Source: an uncultured bacterium (lineage in GTDB: Bacteria; Bacillota; Clostridia; Lachnospirales; Lachnospiraceae). Taken from it: a stretch of DNA of 52,812 nt. Below, piece after piece: positions 41,323 through 50,322 of this stretch; position 1 is the first letter of the stretch, and the number at the start of each line of letters is the position of its first letter. The notes beneath the pieces were generated by a model. That model did no database searches. It worked only from the letters and a program-made list of their open reading frames with translations, and was not told the DNA's origin. The position numbers and the translations under genes are program-made. The DNA lies in the NCBI GenBank assembly GCA_905216215.1, contig CAJMSZ010000015.1:1-52812 (forward strand), read 5' to 3'.

Positions 41323-42233
41323 CAGTGCTCACCTCCCAGAGTTCTGCCTGTCACCGCTAGAAATACATCATCCATTCCACCTTTTACAACTTCATAATCC
41401 CGAAACACATTCTGGTGCTCTACGATCAGTTTCGTTGCTTCTAAGGTATTCTTTATTTTTAGCTGATATCCATCACGGATTTTCTTATAATTCCTGCCCA
41501 AAGTTTTGATTTCTTCTTCTGTCACACCATACACAGACATGGTATCCTGCACATATTCGCTCTTCAACTCAAATGGCGTTCCCTCTGCGACAATCCTTCC
41601 CTTGTCAAGGATTATCACATATCCGGCATTCGCAGCTTCTTCCATATAGTGTGTAGTAAGAAAAACTGTCAGATTTTCATCCACACGCAGTTTCTCAATG
41701 ACATCCCAGATGCGCATTCTTGTCTGTGGATCCAGCCCTGTAGTCGGCTCATCTAAAATCAATATTTCCGGTCTGTGAAGCAGTGCCCTTGCAATATCAA
41801 TCCGTCTTCTTTGTCCACCGGACAACTTTCCAACCGGTCTGTTCAGATAATCTGCAAAATCAAGTATTTCTACAAGTTCCTGCAGTCTCTTTTCAAATGC
41901 TTTTCCTGTAATCCCATAGAGTGCCGCCCTGCTTTTTAGATTTTCCCTGACGGTAAGCGGCTTATCCAGCACGCTGTCCTGAAATACTACGCCAAGCTTT
42001 TCTCCTACTGTCTTTCCCAGTCTTTCCAGGTCTGTTCCTTGTATCTGCACATTCCCACTGTCCTTATGAAGCTGGCCGCAGATAATGGAGATGGTTGTAC
42101 TCTTTCCTGCTCCATTTACACCAAGAAACGCAAACAGTTCTCCCTTTTGTACCTGAAAACTGATGTCATTCACCGCTTTTATATCACCAAAGCTTTTATT
42201 CAAATGGCTGATTTTGATAATAGCATCTTCCAT
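41322..42233 (-). CDS. ABC transporter ATP-binding protein, drug-export (DrrA-like) type
   Basis: 303 residues: Walker A GVNGAGKST, Q-loop FQDSVLD, signature LSGGQRRRIDIARAL, Walker B ILILDEPTTGLDP, switch His TTHYM, then about 80 residues of C-terminal domain (ELKSEYVQDTMSVYGV to VFLAVTGRTLGG) as in DrrA/CcmA-like ATPases. The start at MEDAIIKI (42233) is chosen because a run of Gs lies eight bases upstream; longer versions starting at 42248 or 42287 are possible. The 226-base gap beyond this start is AT-rich and holds no gene. Confidence 0.88.
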   Translation of the reverse strand: MEDAIIKISHLNKSFGDIKAVNDISFQVQKGELFAFLGVNGAGKSTTISIICGQLHKDSGNVQIQGTDLERLGKTVGEKLGVVFQDSVLDKPLTVRENLKSRAALYGITGKAFEKRLQELVEILDFADYLNRPVGKLSGGQRRRIDIARALLHRPEILILDEPTTGLDPQTRMRIWDVIEKLRVDENLTVFLTTHYMEEAANAGYVIILDKGRIVAEGTPFELKSEYVQDTMSVYGVTEEEIKTLGRNYKKIRDGYQLKIKNTLEATKLIVEHQNVFRDYEVVKGGMDDVFLAVTGRTLGGEH

Positions 42234-42459
42234 GTTCCAATCCCCCATCCTATTTTTTGACTTCCAGACTCCTTCTCTGTCCTCCATCTGTTATAAATAA
42301 ATTATAAATGAAAAATCCATTTTATACCAGTATCATAATTTAGCAGAATGTGTTCATTGAAATAAAATGAATATCTGTAACCTATTTTTTCAGCATAGCA
42401 TATTTTGACTGAATTAACAAATACGCATACCCTCACCTTGCATGTACTTTATGCTCTTT

Positions 42460-43809
42460 CTAGTTTCCAAACTTCTTTTCATTCTGCCGGAGGACATAAT
42501 AATACATCACAAGTAAAAGTCCACCTGCCAGCACCCATGCTGCCGGACTTGCCATGCAGACACCCACATAACTCTTCTGCCTGGTTGCGAGAATCGCTAC
42601 CACACCTCTTCCAATCAGTTCTGCAACTCCAGCCATCATGGGAAGCAGTCCATATCCCATTCCCTGAATTCCATTCCGGTAAACATTGACAACGGTAAGT
42701 GGAATGAAAAAAGCACCCGCACATTTCAGGTAAATATCTACTGACTGCATAATCTCGGTCAAATCCCCGGACAGGAACAGATAAGTCATATATTTTCCGA
42801 CCGTCATCACCACTGCTGCCACTACCACAGAATAAATGATTCCCATAATGGTGATGGCCTTAAATCCCTGGCGAATCCTGCGTATCTTGCCGGCTCCCAT
42901 GTTCTGGGCGCAATAGGTTGCCATGGTCGTTCCCATTGCCACATAAGCCTGTGTAACCACCTGTTCAATCTTGCTGGCAGCAGTAAATGCAGCTACCTGC
43001 GTGGAGCCAAGGAGGTTCAGCGCGGTCTGCACCATCATGGTTCCAATAGCAGTAATGGAATACTGAAGGGCCATAGGAAGTCCCACAGCCAGTTGATTCT
43101 TCAGCAAATAAGGATTGGGCTTCCAGTCCTCTTTATGCAGATGCAGAACCGGAACAGCCTTAATAATATAAACCAGACACAAAACCCCCGATATTCCCTG
43201 GGACACAATAGTTGCCCAGGCTGCTCCTGCTGCTCCCATATGAAATACAATAATAAATACCATATCCAGCACAATGTTGAGCATTGCAGCGAGAATCAGG
43301 AAATAAAGAGGTACTTTACTGTTTCCAAGAGCACGAAGCACACTGGAAAGCAGGTTATAAAGCATCTGCGCTCCAATTCCCGCACAAATTACCATAATAT
43401 AGGCATAAGCATCCTTGAAAATATCATCCGGTGTCTGCATAAAGGTCAGCAGAGGCCTCATGCCAAGCATTCCTACAATCGTCAGAATCACAGACATGAT
43501 AATGCCCAGAAGTGCTGCACTTCCTACTGTCTGTCGCATGGCTTTCATATCACCTGCCCCAAATTTCTGGGCAGTCAGTACCGTAAATCCTGCAGTCATT
43601 CCAAGCACGAATCCATTCATCAGGAACATGATTGTCCCTGTACTTCCCACAGCCGCCAGCGCCTTGGTTCCTATGAATTTTCCCACGATTACCGTATCTG
43701 CCATGCTGTAAAACTGTTGAAACACATTTCCAATAAATATAGGAAGTGTAAAACGGAAAATCATACTTGCCGGATTTCCGCTTGTCATATCTTTCTGTAA
43801 TGTTTTCAC
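42460..43809 (-). CDS. MATE family efflux transporter
   Basis: 449 residues with twelve hydrophobic segments. TLPIFIGNVFQQFYSMADTVIVGKFIG is the MATE N-terminal signature and MALQYSITAIGTMMVQTALN the matching second half. It exports drugs or metabolites using a Na+ or H+ gradient. The start is a GTG at 43809 with GAGGA seven bases before it, giving the normal MATE length; ATGs upstream would add a charged tail. Confidence 0.9.
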   Translation of the reverse strand: MKTLQKDMTSGNPASMIFRFTLPIFIGNVFQQFYSMADTVIVGKFIGTKALAAVGSTGTIMFLMNGFVLGMTAGFTVLTAQKFGAGDMKAMRQTVGSAALLGIIMSVILTIVGMLGMRPLLTFMQTPDDIFKDAYAYIMVICAGIGAQMLYNLLSSVLRALGNSKVPLYFLILAAMLNIVLDMVFIIVFHMGAAGAAWATIVSQGISGVLCLVYIIKAVPVLHLHKEDWKPNPYLLKNQLAVGLPMALQYSITAIGTMMVQTALNLLGSTQVAAFTAASKIEQVVTQAYVAMGTTMATYCAQNMGAGKIRRIRQGFKAITIMGIIYSVVVAAVVMTVGKYMTYLFLSGDLTEIMQSVDIYLKCAGAFFIPLTVVNVYRNGIQGMGYGLLPMMAGVAELIGRGVVAILATRQKSYVGVCMASPAAWVLAGGLLLVMYYYVLRQNEKKFGN

Positions 43810-43864
43810 GTTATATTCCTCATTCTGTATTTTTAGCATTCTTTTTATCTGTTTACTATCCGCT

Positions 43865-43893
43865 ATTATAAAAAGAAGAAAAAGAAAAAACAA
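43865..43893 (-). promoter_or_regulatory. Promoter of the MATE gene
   Basis: Minus-strand TTGTTT (43888-43893), 17 bases, TATAAT (43865-43870). Confidence 0.5.
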
Positions 43894-43935
43894 TCTTTTT
43901 TTATAGTATTTACTGAAATTTCTGTGTCATTCTCT

Positions 43936-43965
43936 TTGACAGCTCCTCCTGTTCTCCTCTATAAT
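43936..43965 (+). promoter_or_regulatory. Promoter of the ABC exporter pair
   Basis: Consensus TTGACA (43936-43941), 18 bases, consensus TATAAT (43960-43965), 37 bases before the ATG. Confidence 0.8.
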
Positions 43966-44002
43966 GGTTGTATATGAAAAACCAAAGACGGGAGGCTCGA
44001 AC

Positions 44003-45763
44003 ATGAAACCATTCTCTTTTATCATGCAGTATATCAAACGATATAAATTCCGGTATCTGGCAGGAATTTTTACATTATTTGCCGTAGATGCCGCCAATGT
44101 ATTCATTCCCAGACTGACCGGTGCCATTACTGATGGTCTGACTGCCCGGACCATAGGCTGGTCCTCGGTGAGAAATTATCTTTTTGCAATTATGCTTCTT
44201 GGGCTTACGCTTGCCATCGGACGTTTTTTATGGCGCTATTTTCTGTTCGGTACTGCCCGCATCATTGAACGTGAACTTCGCAATGATATGTTCGCTCATC
44301 TGGAAACAATGGATGTAGAATATTACAATGCTCATAAAACCGGAGACTTGATGACCCGTTTTACCAGCGATTTGAATGCCGTCCGTCTGGCGCTCGGTCC
44401 TGCGGTCATCTGTATCTTTGACTCCGTTGTTATGACGATTCTGGTTGTTTTCCAAATGATGCGCTATGTCAACGTAAAGCTGACTCTTCTGGCACTTATC
44501 CCAATGGTGATTATCTGCCTTGGCTATATGCATTACGGACGCGTATTGGACAACCTGTATACAGAACGTCAAGACAGTGTTTCTAACCTAGCTGATTTTG
44601 TGCAGGAAAGCTTCTCCGGCATCCGTGTGATTAAAGCATTTGTCCGTAAGCAGTCTGAGATTCTTTCCTTCGGCCGGAAAAATCAGGATACCATGGATAA
44701 AAGTATGAAGATTGCAAAGCTGGAAGCCATCCTGATTCCTCTTTTGGATGTCATTATCGGATTTTCCAGTCTGGCCTCCCTTCTCTATGGAGGATATCTG
44801 GCACTGATGGGTGACATTACACTGGGACGTTTTGTTGCCTTTAACCAGTATGTCAACATGCTGGTATGGCCAATGCTCGCCTGTTCCGAGGCAGCCGTCA
44901 TGTTCTCACAGGGAACCGCTTCTATCCGTCGTGTCCAGGAAATTTTGGAGGCTGATACCGCTATCAAAGACAGTGACCTTGTAGAGGACCCACAGCAGTT
45001 AAGCGGACATATCCGTTTTTCCCATCTGACCTTTACCCATCAGGGAAACTCGGTTCCGGTTCTTCATGACATTAATTTAGATGTCCCTTCCGGCACAACC
45101 CTTGCAATTATCGGGCGTACGGGAAATGGAAAAACCACGTTAGTCAATCTATTGCTTCGTTTATATAACACAGATTCCGGCATGATTTATCTTGACGAGC
45201 AGGATATTAATACGGTTCCCCTGAAAACCCTGCGTGAAAATATTGCCTATGTGCCCCAAGACAATTTTCTCTTTTCCGATACTCTGAAAGCCAATATTGC
45301 ATTTGGCTCCCGCTCGAAAGACTTAAACAGAGTCATCGCAGCAGCCAAATCTGCCTGTATTCACGACAATATTGCGGATTTCCCGGAAAGCTATGACACT
45401 GTAGTCGGTGAACGCGGGGTCACCTTGTCAGGAGGTCAGAAACAGCGGAGCTCCATTGCCCGTGCTTTGATGAAAAATGCACCAATTCTCATTTTAGATG
45501 ATTCTCTGTCCGCAGTAGATACAGATACAGAGGAACATATTTTACATAATCTGCGGGAAGACCGAGCGGGCAAAACGACTATTTTAATTGCGCATCGTAT
45601 TTCCACTGTACAGCATGCAGACCTGATTATGGTATTGGAAGATGGCGAAATGAAAGAACTTGGAAACCATACACAATTGATTCAGAAAAATGGTATTTAC
45701 AAAGAAATGTTTGAAAAGCAACAACTGGAAGCTTCTATTGGGGAACAGGAGGTAGCAAGATAA
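44003..45763 (+). CDS. Heterodimeric ABC exporter half-transporter 1, degenerate ATP site
   Basis: 586 residues: six-helix type IV exporter domain (about 1-310), then a nucleotide-binding domain with Walker A IIGRTGNGKTT and signature LSGGQKQRSSIARAL. Walker B reads LILDDSLSAVD, with Asp where the catalytic Glu should be, so this half carries the degenerate site seen in LmrC/TM287-type proteins. It pairs with the next gene, whose start overlaps its stop by one base. ATG 44003 follows GGGAGG. The substrate is unknown; multidrug or lipid export is usual. Confidence 0.92.
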   Translation: MKPFSFIMQYIKRYKFRYLAGIFTLFAVDAANVFIPRLTGAITDGLTARTIGWSSVRNYLFAIMLLGLTLAIGRFLWRYFLFGTARIIERELRNDMFAHLETMDVEYYNAHKTGDLMTRFTSDLNAVRLALGPAVICIFDSVVMTILVVFQMMRYVNVKLTLLALIPMVIICLGYMHYGRVLDNLYTERQDSVSNLADFVQESFSGIRVIKAFVRKQSEILSFGRKNQDTMDKSMKIAKLEAILIPLLDVIIGFSSLASLLYGGYLALMGDITLGRFVAFNQYVNMLVWPMLACSEAAVMFSQGTASIRRVQEILEADTAIKDSDLVEDPQQLSGHIRFSHLTFTHQGNSVPVLHDINLDVPSGTTLAIIGRTGNGKTTLVNLLLRLYNTDSGMIYLDEQDINTVPLKTLRENIAYVPQDNFLFSDTLKANIAFGSRSKDLNRVIAAAKSACIHDNIADFPESYDTVVGERGVTLSGGQKQRSSIARALMKNAPILILDDSLSAVDTDTEEHILHNLREDRAGKTTILIAHRISTVQHADLIMVLEDGEMKELGNHTQLIQKNGIYKEMFEKQQLEASIGEQEVAR

Positions 45764-47742
45764 TGAAACGACTGATGAGTTATTTAAAACCGCACAAATG
45801 GGTCATGACACTGGCTACGATTCTGGTGCTCCTGATTATTGGAGTAGAGCTCTACCGCCCTATCCTGATTGGAAATGCCATTGACAAGTATATTAACGGC
45901 TACTACCGACCTTACGTCATCGCGAATGAATCGGCTTCTGACGCAGTATTTTGGAATGACCTCTATTTATCCCGTGATGCAGCAAAAACCGTATCCGATT
46001 CTTCTGATTTTTACCAGATATTTCTCTGGAAAAACCACTATTACATGGCAGAACATTTAACAAATGAAGAATGTACCAGCCTTCAGGAGGCAGATACCAA
46101 TGCTCTGGAGACCTATGTGAAAAACGGAGCTGTTCTGCTTTCAAAGGCCGACTTGAAAATTCTCAGAGCAAATGATCTGAAGGGCATTTTCCACGCGGGA
46201 ATACTCTTTCTTTTGTTGCTCTTTGCCGGATTTTTCCTCAACATGGCAGACACATGGCTCTTGCAGCGTATGGGTCAGCAGATTGTATACAAGCTGCGCG
46301 AAGAGACCTTTACCCATATACACAGCCTTTCTCTGACCTTTTTCAATAATACACCGGTGGGAAAATTAGTCACCCGTGTATCCAATGACACAGAGGCCGT
46401 GAATGAATTGTTTTCTACCATTCTCGTAAAAATGTTTAAGAATATCATAAAGATTATCGGATATGCTGTGGTGATGCTGTCTATCAATATAAAAATGGCA
46501 GGCGTGTCCTTCCTGCTCCTTCCACTGGTAGCCGCCCTGACCTTCCTGTTCCGGCATCTTTCCCACAAGGCCTACCAGATTACCAGAAATAAGATTACCG
46601 ATTTGAACACCTTCTTGTCTGAGCATATTTCCGGCATGAAGCTGATTCAGATTTTTGCCCGGGAAAAAGAAAAGTATCAGGAATTCGAAAACAAATCCTT
46701 GGATTTATACCGGGCCAACTTCCGTGAAATTATGACCTTTGCCATTTTCCGTCCATCCATCTACTTTGTTTCGGTAATCGCAATGATTATTGTCATTGGA
46801 ACCGGAAGCCGGTCTGTATTAAACGGCACTCTTTCCATGGGAACTTTATTCATTTTCATTACTTATATCAGTTCCTTCTTTGAGCCAATTCAGGAACTGT
46901 CCGAACAGCTCGGAACGTTACAATCATCCGTTGCCTCAGCAGAAAAGATTTTCAGTGTTCTGGACGAAAAGCCGGATATCACCTCACCTGCCCATCCTAC
47001 AGAGGTACAGATTCTAGGTGAAATCGAATTCCGCCATGTATGGTTTGCATATGAAGCAGAAAATTATATTTTGAAAGATGTAAGCTTTGTCATTCACCCT
47101 GGTGAAAAGGTTGCCTTTGTAGGCGCTACGGGAGCAGGAAAATCTACTATATTAAATCTGATTGGCAGATATTTCGATATCCAGAAAGGTCAGATATTAA
47201 TCGACGGTATTGATATTAAAGACATCGACTTAGATGTGCTCCGTGGTGCAATCGGTCAGGTGCAGCAAGATGTATTCATATTCACAGGGGATATCAAGAG
47301 CAATATTTCCCTGAATAACGAGAAAATATCCATGGATAAAATCAGGGAGGCAGCCCATATAAGCGGTGCAGATTCTTTCATCGAGAAGCTTCCGCAAGGA
47401 TATGATGAACCGGTGACGGAACGCGGAAGCACCCTTTCTGCAGGTCAGAGACAGCTTCTCTCCTTTGCCCGTACCTTAGCCTATGACCCCCAAATTCTGG
47501 TACTGGACGAAGCAACCGCCAATATTGATACAGAAACAGAAAGCCTCATTACTCAGGCACTTGCAAGGCTGATGCAGGGACGCACCACCATCATGGTTGC
47601 CCACAGACTTTCCACCATCCAGCATGCGGATAAAATCATTGTCATGCACTATGGGGAAATCAAGGAATCCGGAACCCATCAGGAATTGCTGTCACATAAT
47701 GGACTGTATAAGAACCTGTATGAATTACAGTTGATGGATTAA
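45763..47742 (+). CDS. Heterodimeric ABC exporter half-transporter 2, catalytic ATP site
   Basis: 659 residues. Walker A is GATGAGKST and Walker B LVLDEATANID, with the catalytic Glu present. The signature is LSAGQRQLLSFARTL, with Ala for the second position Gly. Between the first and second helices (about residues 40-140) is an extracellular insertion of roughly 90 residues (NGYYRPYVIANESASDAVFW and onward), absent from partner 1. Such insertions occur in the LmrD-like partner. A strong terminator follows. Confidence 0.92.
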   Translation: MKRLMSYLKPHKWVMTLATILVLLIIGVELYRPILIGNAIDKYINGYYRPYVIANESASDAVFWNDLYLSRDAAKTVSDSSDFYQIFLWKNHYYMAEHLTNEECTSLQEADTNALETYVKNGAVLLSKADLKILRANDLKGIFHAGILFLLLLFAGFFLNMADTWLLQRMGQQIVYKLREETFTHIHSLSLTFFNNTPVGKLVTRVSNDTEAVNELFSTILVKMFKNIIKIIGYAVVMLSINIKMAGVSFLLLPLVAALTFLFRHLSHKAYQITRNKITDLNTFLSEHISGMKLIQIFAREKEKYQEFENKSLDLYRANFREIMTFAIFRPSIYFVSVIAMIIVIGTGSRSVLNGTLSMGTLFIFITYISSFFEPIQELSEQLGTLQSSVASAEKIFSVLDEKPDITSPAHPTEVQILGEIEFRHVWFAYEAENYILKDVSFVIHPGEKVAFVGATGAGKSTILNLIGRYFDIQKGQILIDGIDIKDIDLDVLRGAIGQVQQDVFIFTGDIKSNISLNNEKISMDKIREAAHISGADSFIEKLPQGYDEPVTERGSTLSAGQRQLLSFARTLAYDPQILVLDEATANIDTETESLITQALARLMQGRTTIMVAHRLSTIQHADKIIVMHYGEIKESGTHQELLSHNGLYKNLYELQLMD

Positions 47743-47756
47743 AACAATTCCTCCAA

Positions 47757-47809
47757 CAAAAGGGATGAAGTTTTCACAAATTTTCATTTGCGGAAATTTC
47801 ATCCCTTTC
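47757..47809. terminator. Bidirectional terminator
   Basis: AAAGGGATGAA pairs with TTTCATCCCTTT around a loop of about 27 bases, between the convergent exporter gene and the TIGR04076 gene. Confidence 0.75.
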
Positions 47810-47842
47810 TGAAACCCTTATTATCTTCTACTGCTCAACTGC

Positions 47843-48109
47843 TTATTCTTCATCAATCCGCTCAATTTTAAACACATTCAGTGTATCTACATCCGGGCAG
47901 GCGAATACCGCAGTTCCTTTTTCCTGATTTGGAATTTCGCCACCATATCTTAAGATATCCACGTAAGGAAACGCAACATGCATTGCCATCGGGCAAAGCA
48001 TTCCTCTTTCTGTATCAAAGTCATAAGAATCTCCAATCTTGTGTCCTCTGTGGCATCCTACTGTTCCTTTTTGGTCAATTAATGTAATTCTGATTTTAGG
48101 TCTCTTCAT
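47843..48109 (-). CDS. TIGR04076 family protein
   Basis: 88 residues matching the small Cys-containing TIGR04076 family: KIRITLIDQKG, CHRGHKIGDSYDF, GMLCPMAMHVAFPYVDILRYGGEIP and FACPDVDTLNVFKIERI. Conserved cysteines (Cys19, 39, 71) hint at metal or thiol chemistry; function unknown. It overlaps the 3' end of the kinase gene by 14 bases. Confidence 0.8.
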   Translation of the reverse strand: MKRPKIRITLIDQKGTVGCHRGHKIGDSYDFDTERGMLCPMAMHVAFPYVDILRYGGEIPNQEKGTAVFACPDVDTLNVFKIERIDEE

Positions 48110-48932
48110 CGTTCAGCGCCTCCAGACAAATTTCGATTGGAATTCCTTTATACTTATCTGCATTGTCTACATTTTGTGCAATCATATTTTTGACTGTATT
48201 CATCGCCTGCTTTGTCGCTTCGATCAAACTGCTGCCATTCATAATCTTTCCGATAAATACTGCCGAGAAAATATCTCCTGTTCCCGGAAACCGTACCGGA
48301 ATTTCGTCAAAATCAATTTTAAAATATTCTTTTTCTTTATAATCATACCCTATCACGCTTTTTACGGATGCGTCTTTGAGTTTGGCACTGGTAATCACAA
48401 CGGATTTAGCCCCCAGTTCTCTCAATCTATCTATAATCGCATGATATTCTTCTTCTGATGCACCGTCTTCCTGATACGCTGCACCAGCAAGATATGACGC
48501 TTCTGTGTAGTTTGGCAGAATGTAATCCGCAACTCCAATCAATTTCCGCATCAGGGCAACTGTTTCTTCCGAAACACCGTTATATAATACGCCCTCATCG
48601 CCCATAATCGGGTCCGTAAAGATAATAGAACCTTTTTCAGCTCTGTCTTTGCAGAATTCCGTCAGAAGTTCCGTCTGCTCTTTTGAAATAATAAATCCTG
48701 TAGATACTGCATCAAATACAAATCCTAATTCTGCCCATACCTCTAAGGTTTTTCTCATATATTCCGATGTGTCCAGAATTTCAAATTTCCCATAATCCAA
48801 TGTATTGGATACAATGGCAGTTGGCAGATTATAAGTCTCACATCCCATATGTGACAGCACTGGAATCATGGCTGATAAAGCCACTTTTCCATATCCTGCC
48901 AAATCATTGACTAATAATATTTTCTTACTCAT
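48096..48932 (-). CDS. Pyridoxamine kinase (PdxK/PdxY-like)
   Basis: 278 residues of the ribokinase superfamily. ILLVNDLAGYGKVALSAMIPVLSHMG, TDPIMGDEGVLYNG, DYILPNYTEASYLAG and the anion-hole motif RFPGTGDIFSAVF match pyridoxal/pyridoxamine kinases. It salvages vitamin B6 to the phosphate form, the cofactor of the CobD-like enzyme and others. ATG 48932 follows GGAGGG. The 245-base gap upstream contains the divergent promoter for DUF4317. Confidence 0.88.
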   Translation of the reverse strand: MSKKILLVNDLAGYGKVALSAMIPVLSHMGCETYNLPTAIVSNTLDYGKFEILDTSEYMRKTLEVWAELGFVFDAVSTGFIISKEQTELLTEFCKDRAEKGSIIFTDPIMGDEGVLYNGVSEETVALMRKLIGVADYILPNYTEASYLAGAAYQEDGASEEEYHAIIDRLRELGAKSVVITSAKLKDASVKSVIGYDYKEKEYFKIDFDEIPVRFPGTGDIFSAVFIGKIMNGSSLIEATKQAMNTVKNMIAQNVDNADKYKGIPIEICLEALNDEET

Positions 48933-49079
48933 GTTATCCCTCCGTAGATTTCCTCCTGCTTGTTTTCTTCAAATGCATTTACCCAAAATCGATATTCTAA
49001 CCTTTATAGTTTATTCTGATTGAAAATTCTACGCAATGATTTTTTTCATAAACTTTATCATTTTATAAAGATTTAATAT

Positions 49080-49108
49080 TTGTCTCCCGGCAGAATATAG
49101 GGTATACT
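49080..49108 (+). promoter_or_regulatory. Promoter of the DUF4317/ABC-F unit
   Basis: TTGTCT (49080-49085), 17 bases, TATACT (49103-49108). Confidence 0.6.
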
Positions 49109-49125
49109 ATACTAAGTCTTACAAT

Positions 49126-49151
49126 GGAATGGCCCCAAATGGGGACATTCC
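49126..49151 (+). promoter_or_regulatory. Leader hairpin before the DUF4317 gene
   Basis: GGAATG-G-CCCC pairs with GGGG-A-CATTCC around AAAT, a compact ten-pair stem in the predicted 5' leader, ending 26 bases before the ATG. No T run follows. Confidence 0.4.
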
Positions 49152-49177
49152 AAATTTGTCTAATCGAGGGTTTACAT

Positions 49178-50317
49178 ATGAATAAAAAAGAAGTAACTGA
49201 AATCAAGAAACAATTAACACCCAACAACTGTGCCATCACCCGTATCTGTGGCTGCTATGTAGATGGCGAGAAAGAAAAGAAGGCCTCTTTCAAGGATGCC
49301 TTTCTCTCGCTTCCGGAAGAAGAAATGTTCAAATACTTTGACATTTTCCGCAAATCTCTTTCCGGTAACATTGGAAAGAATTTATTAAATATGGAATTTC
49401 CACTTCACACAGAGGAAGAGGGTGGCTCCCAGCAGGCGCTCTTAAAGCTTCGCGACAGCCGCCTTACAGACGAGCATCTGTTGGAAGAATTCTATACCCG
49501 TGTCATTGATTCTTACAATTACGGGGAAAATTATCTCATTCTCCTGATTCATTCTGTCTATGACATTCCGGGAAAATCTACCGATGGCGCAGAAATGTTC
49601 GACGCCTCTGATGAAGTATATGATTATATTCAGTGTGTTATCTGCCCGGTAAAGCTTTCCAAACCAGCCCTCAGCTATCACGCTGACGAAAACAGCTTCC
49701 ATGAACGGATCCGCGACTGGGTAGTGGAAATGCCGGATGCAGGCTTTTTGTTCCCTGCATTCAACGAACGCAGCACCGATATCCACAGTCTGCTCTACTA
49801 TTCTAAGAATGCGGAAAATCTGGAAAACGGATTGACAGATAATCTGCTTGGATGTGTTCCACCGCTCACAGCCGGAAGCCAGAAAGAAACCTTCAACCTC
49901 CTCATTGAAGAAACTTTGGGCGAGGACTGCGCTTACGATGTAGTAAAGAACATTCATGAAAATTTAAACGAACTGTTAGAGCAAAACGCAGATAATCCAG
50001 AGCCATTGGAACTGGACAAATCAGAAGTCAAATATTTATTTGCCAAAAGTGGCGTAGAATCCGAAAAATTAGAAGCCTTTGACAAACAGTTTGATGCCGC
50101 AGCCGGGGAACACACCACACTTCTTGCAACAAACGTAGCAAGTGCCAAAAAATTTGAAATCAAAACAGCAGAAATTACCATTCAGGTCAGTCCGGAATTT
50201 GCCGATCTGATCGAAACAAAAGTCATCGACGGGCGCACCTGTATCGTCATCGGTGTCGATGACCATGTAGAAATCAACGGTGTAAGTGCCAAAACTGTGA
50301 TTACAAACAAGGAGTAG
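49178..50317 (+). CDS. DUF4317 family protein
   Basis: 379 residues. The start MNKKEVTEIKKQLTPNNCAITRICGCYVDGEKEK is the family signature. The C-terminal third (KFEIKTAEITIQVSPEFADLIETKVIDGRTCIVIGVDDHVEINGV) looks like a compact beta domain. No catalytic motif or membrane segment is seen, so it is probably cytoplasmic. Function unknown. It is followed after five bases by an ABC-F gene whose ribosome site overlaps its stop codon, a pairing I associate with this family. ATG 49178 follows GAGGG; the longer frame upstream lies in the leader hairpin. Confidence 0.85.
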   Translation: MNKKEVTEIKKQLTPNNCAITRICGCYVDGEKEKKASFKDAFLSLPEEEMFKYFDIFRKSLSGNIGKNLLNMEFPLHTEEEGGSQQALLKLRDSRLTDEHLLEEFYTRVIDSYNYGENYLILLIHSVYDIPGKSTDGAEMFDASDEVYDYIQCVICPVKLSKPALSYHADENSFHERIRDWVVEMPDAGFLFPAFNERSTDIHSLLYYSKNAENLENGLTDNLLGCVPPLTAGSQKETFNLLIEETLGEDCAYDVVKNIHENLNELLEQNADNPEPLELDKSEVKYLFAKSGVESEKLEAFDKQFDAAAGEHTTLLATNVASAKKFEIKTAEITIQVSPEFADLIETKVIDGRTCIVIGVDDHVEINGVSAKTVITNKE

Positions 50318-50322
50318 TTATT

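Noticed and set aside
43093..43800. Plus-strand 235-codon frame opposite the MATE gene
   Set aside because: His/Ser/Cys-rich sequence with no family match, fully antisense to conserved MATE residues.
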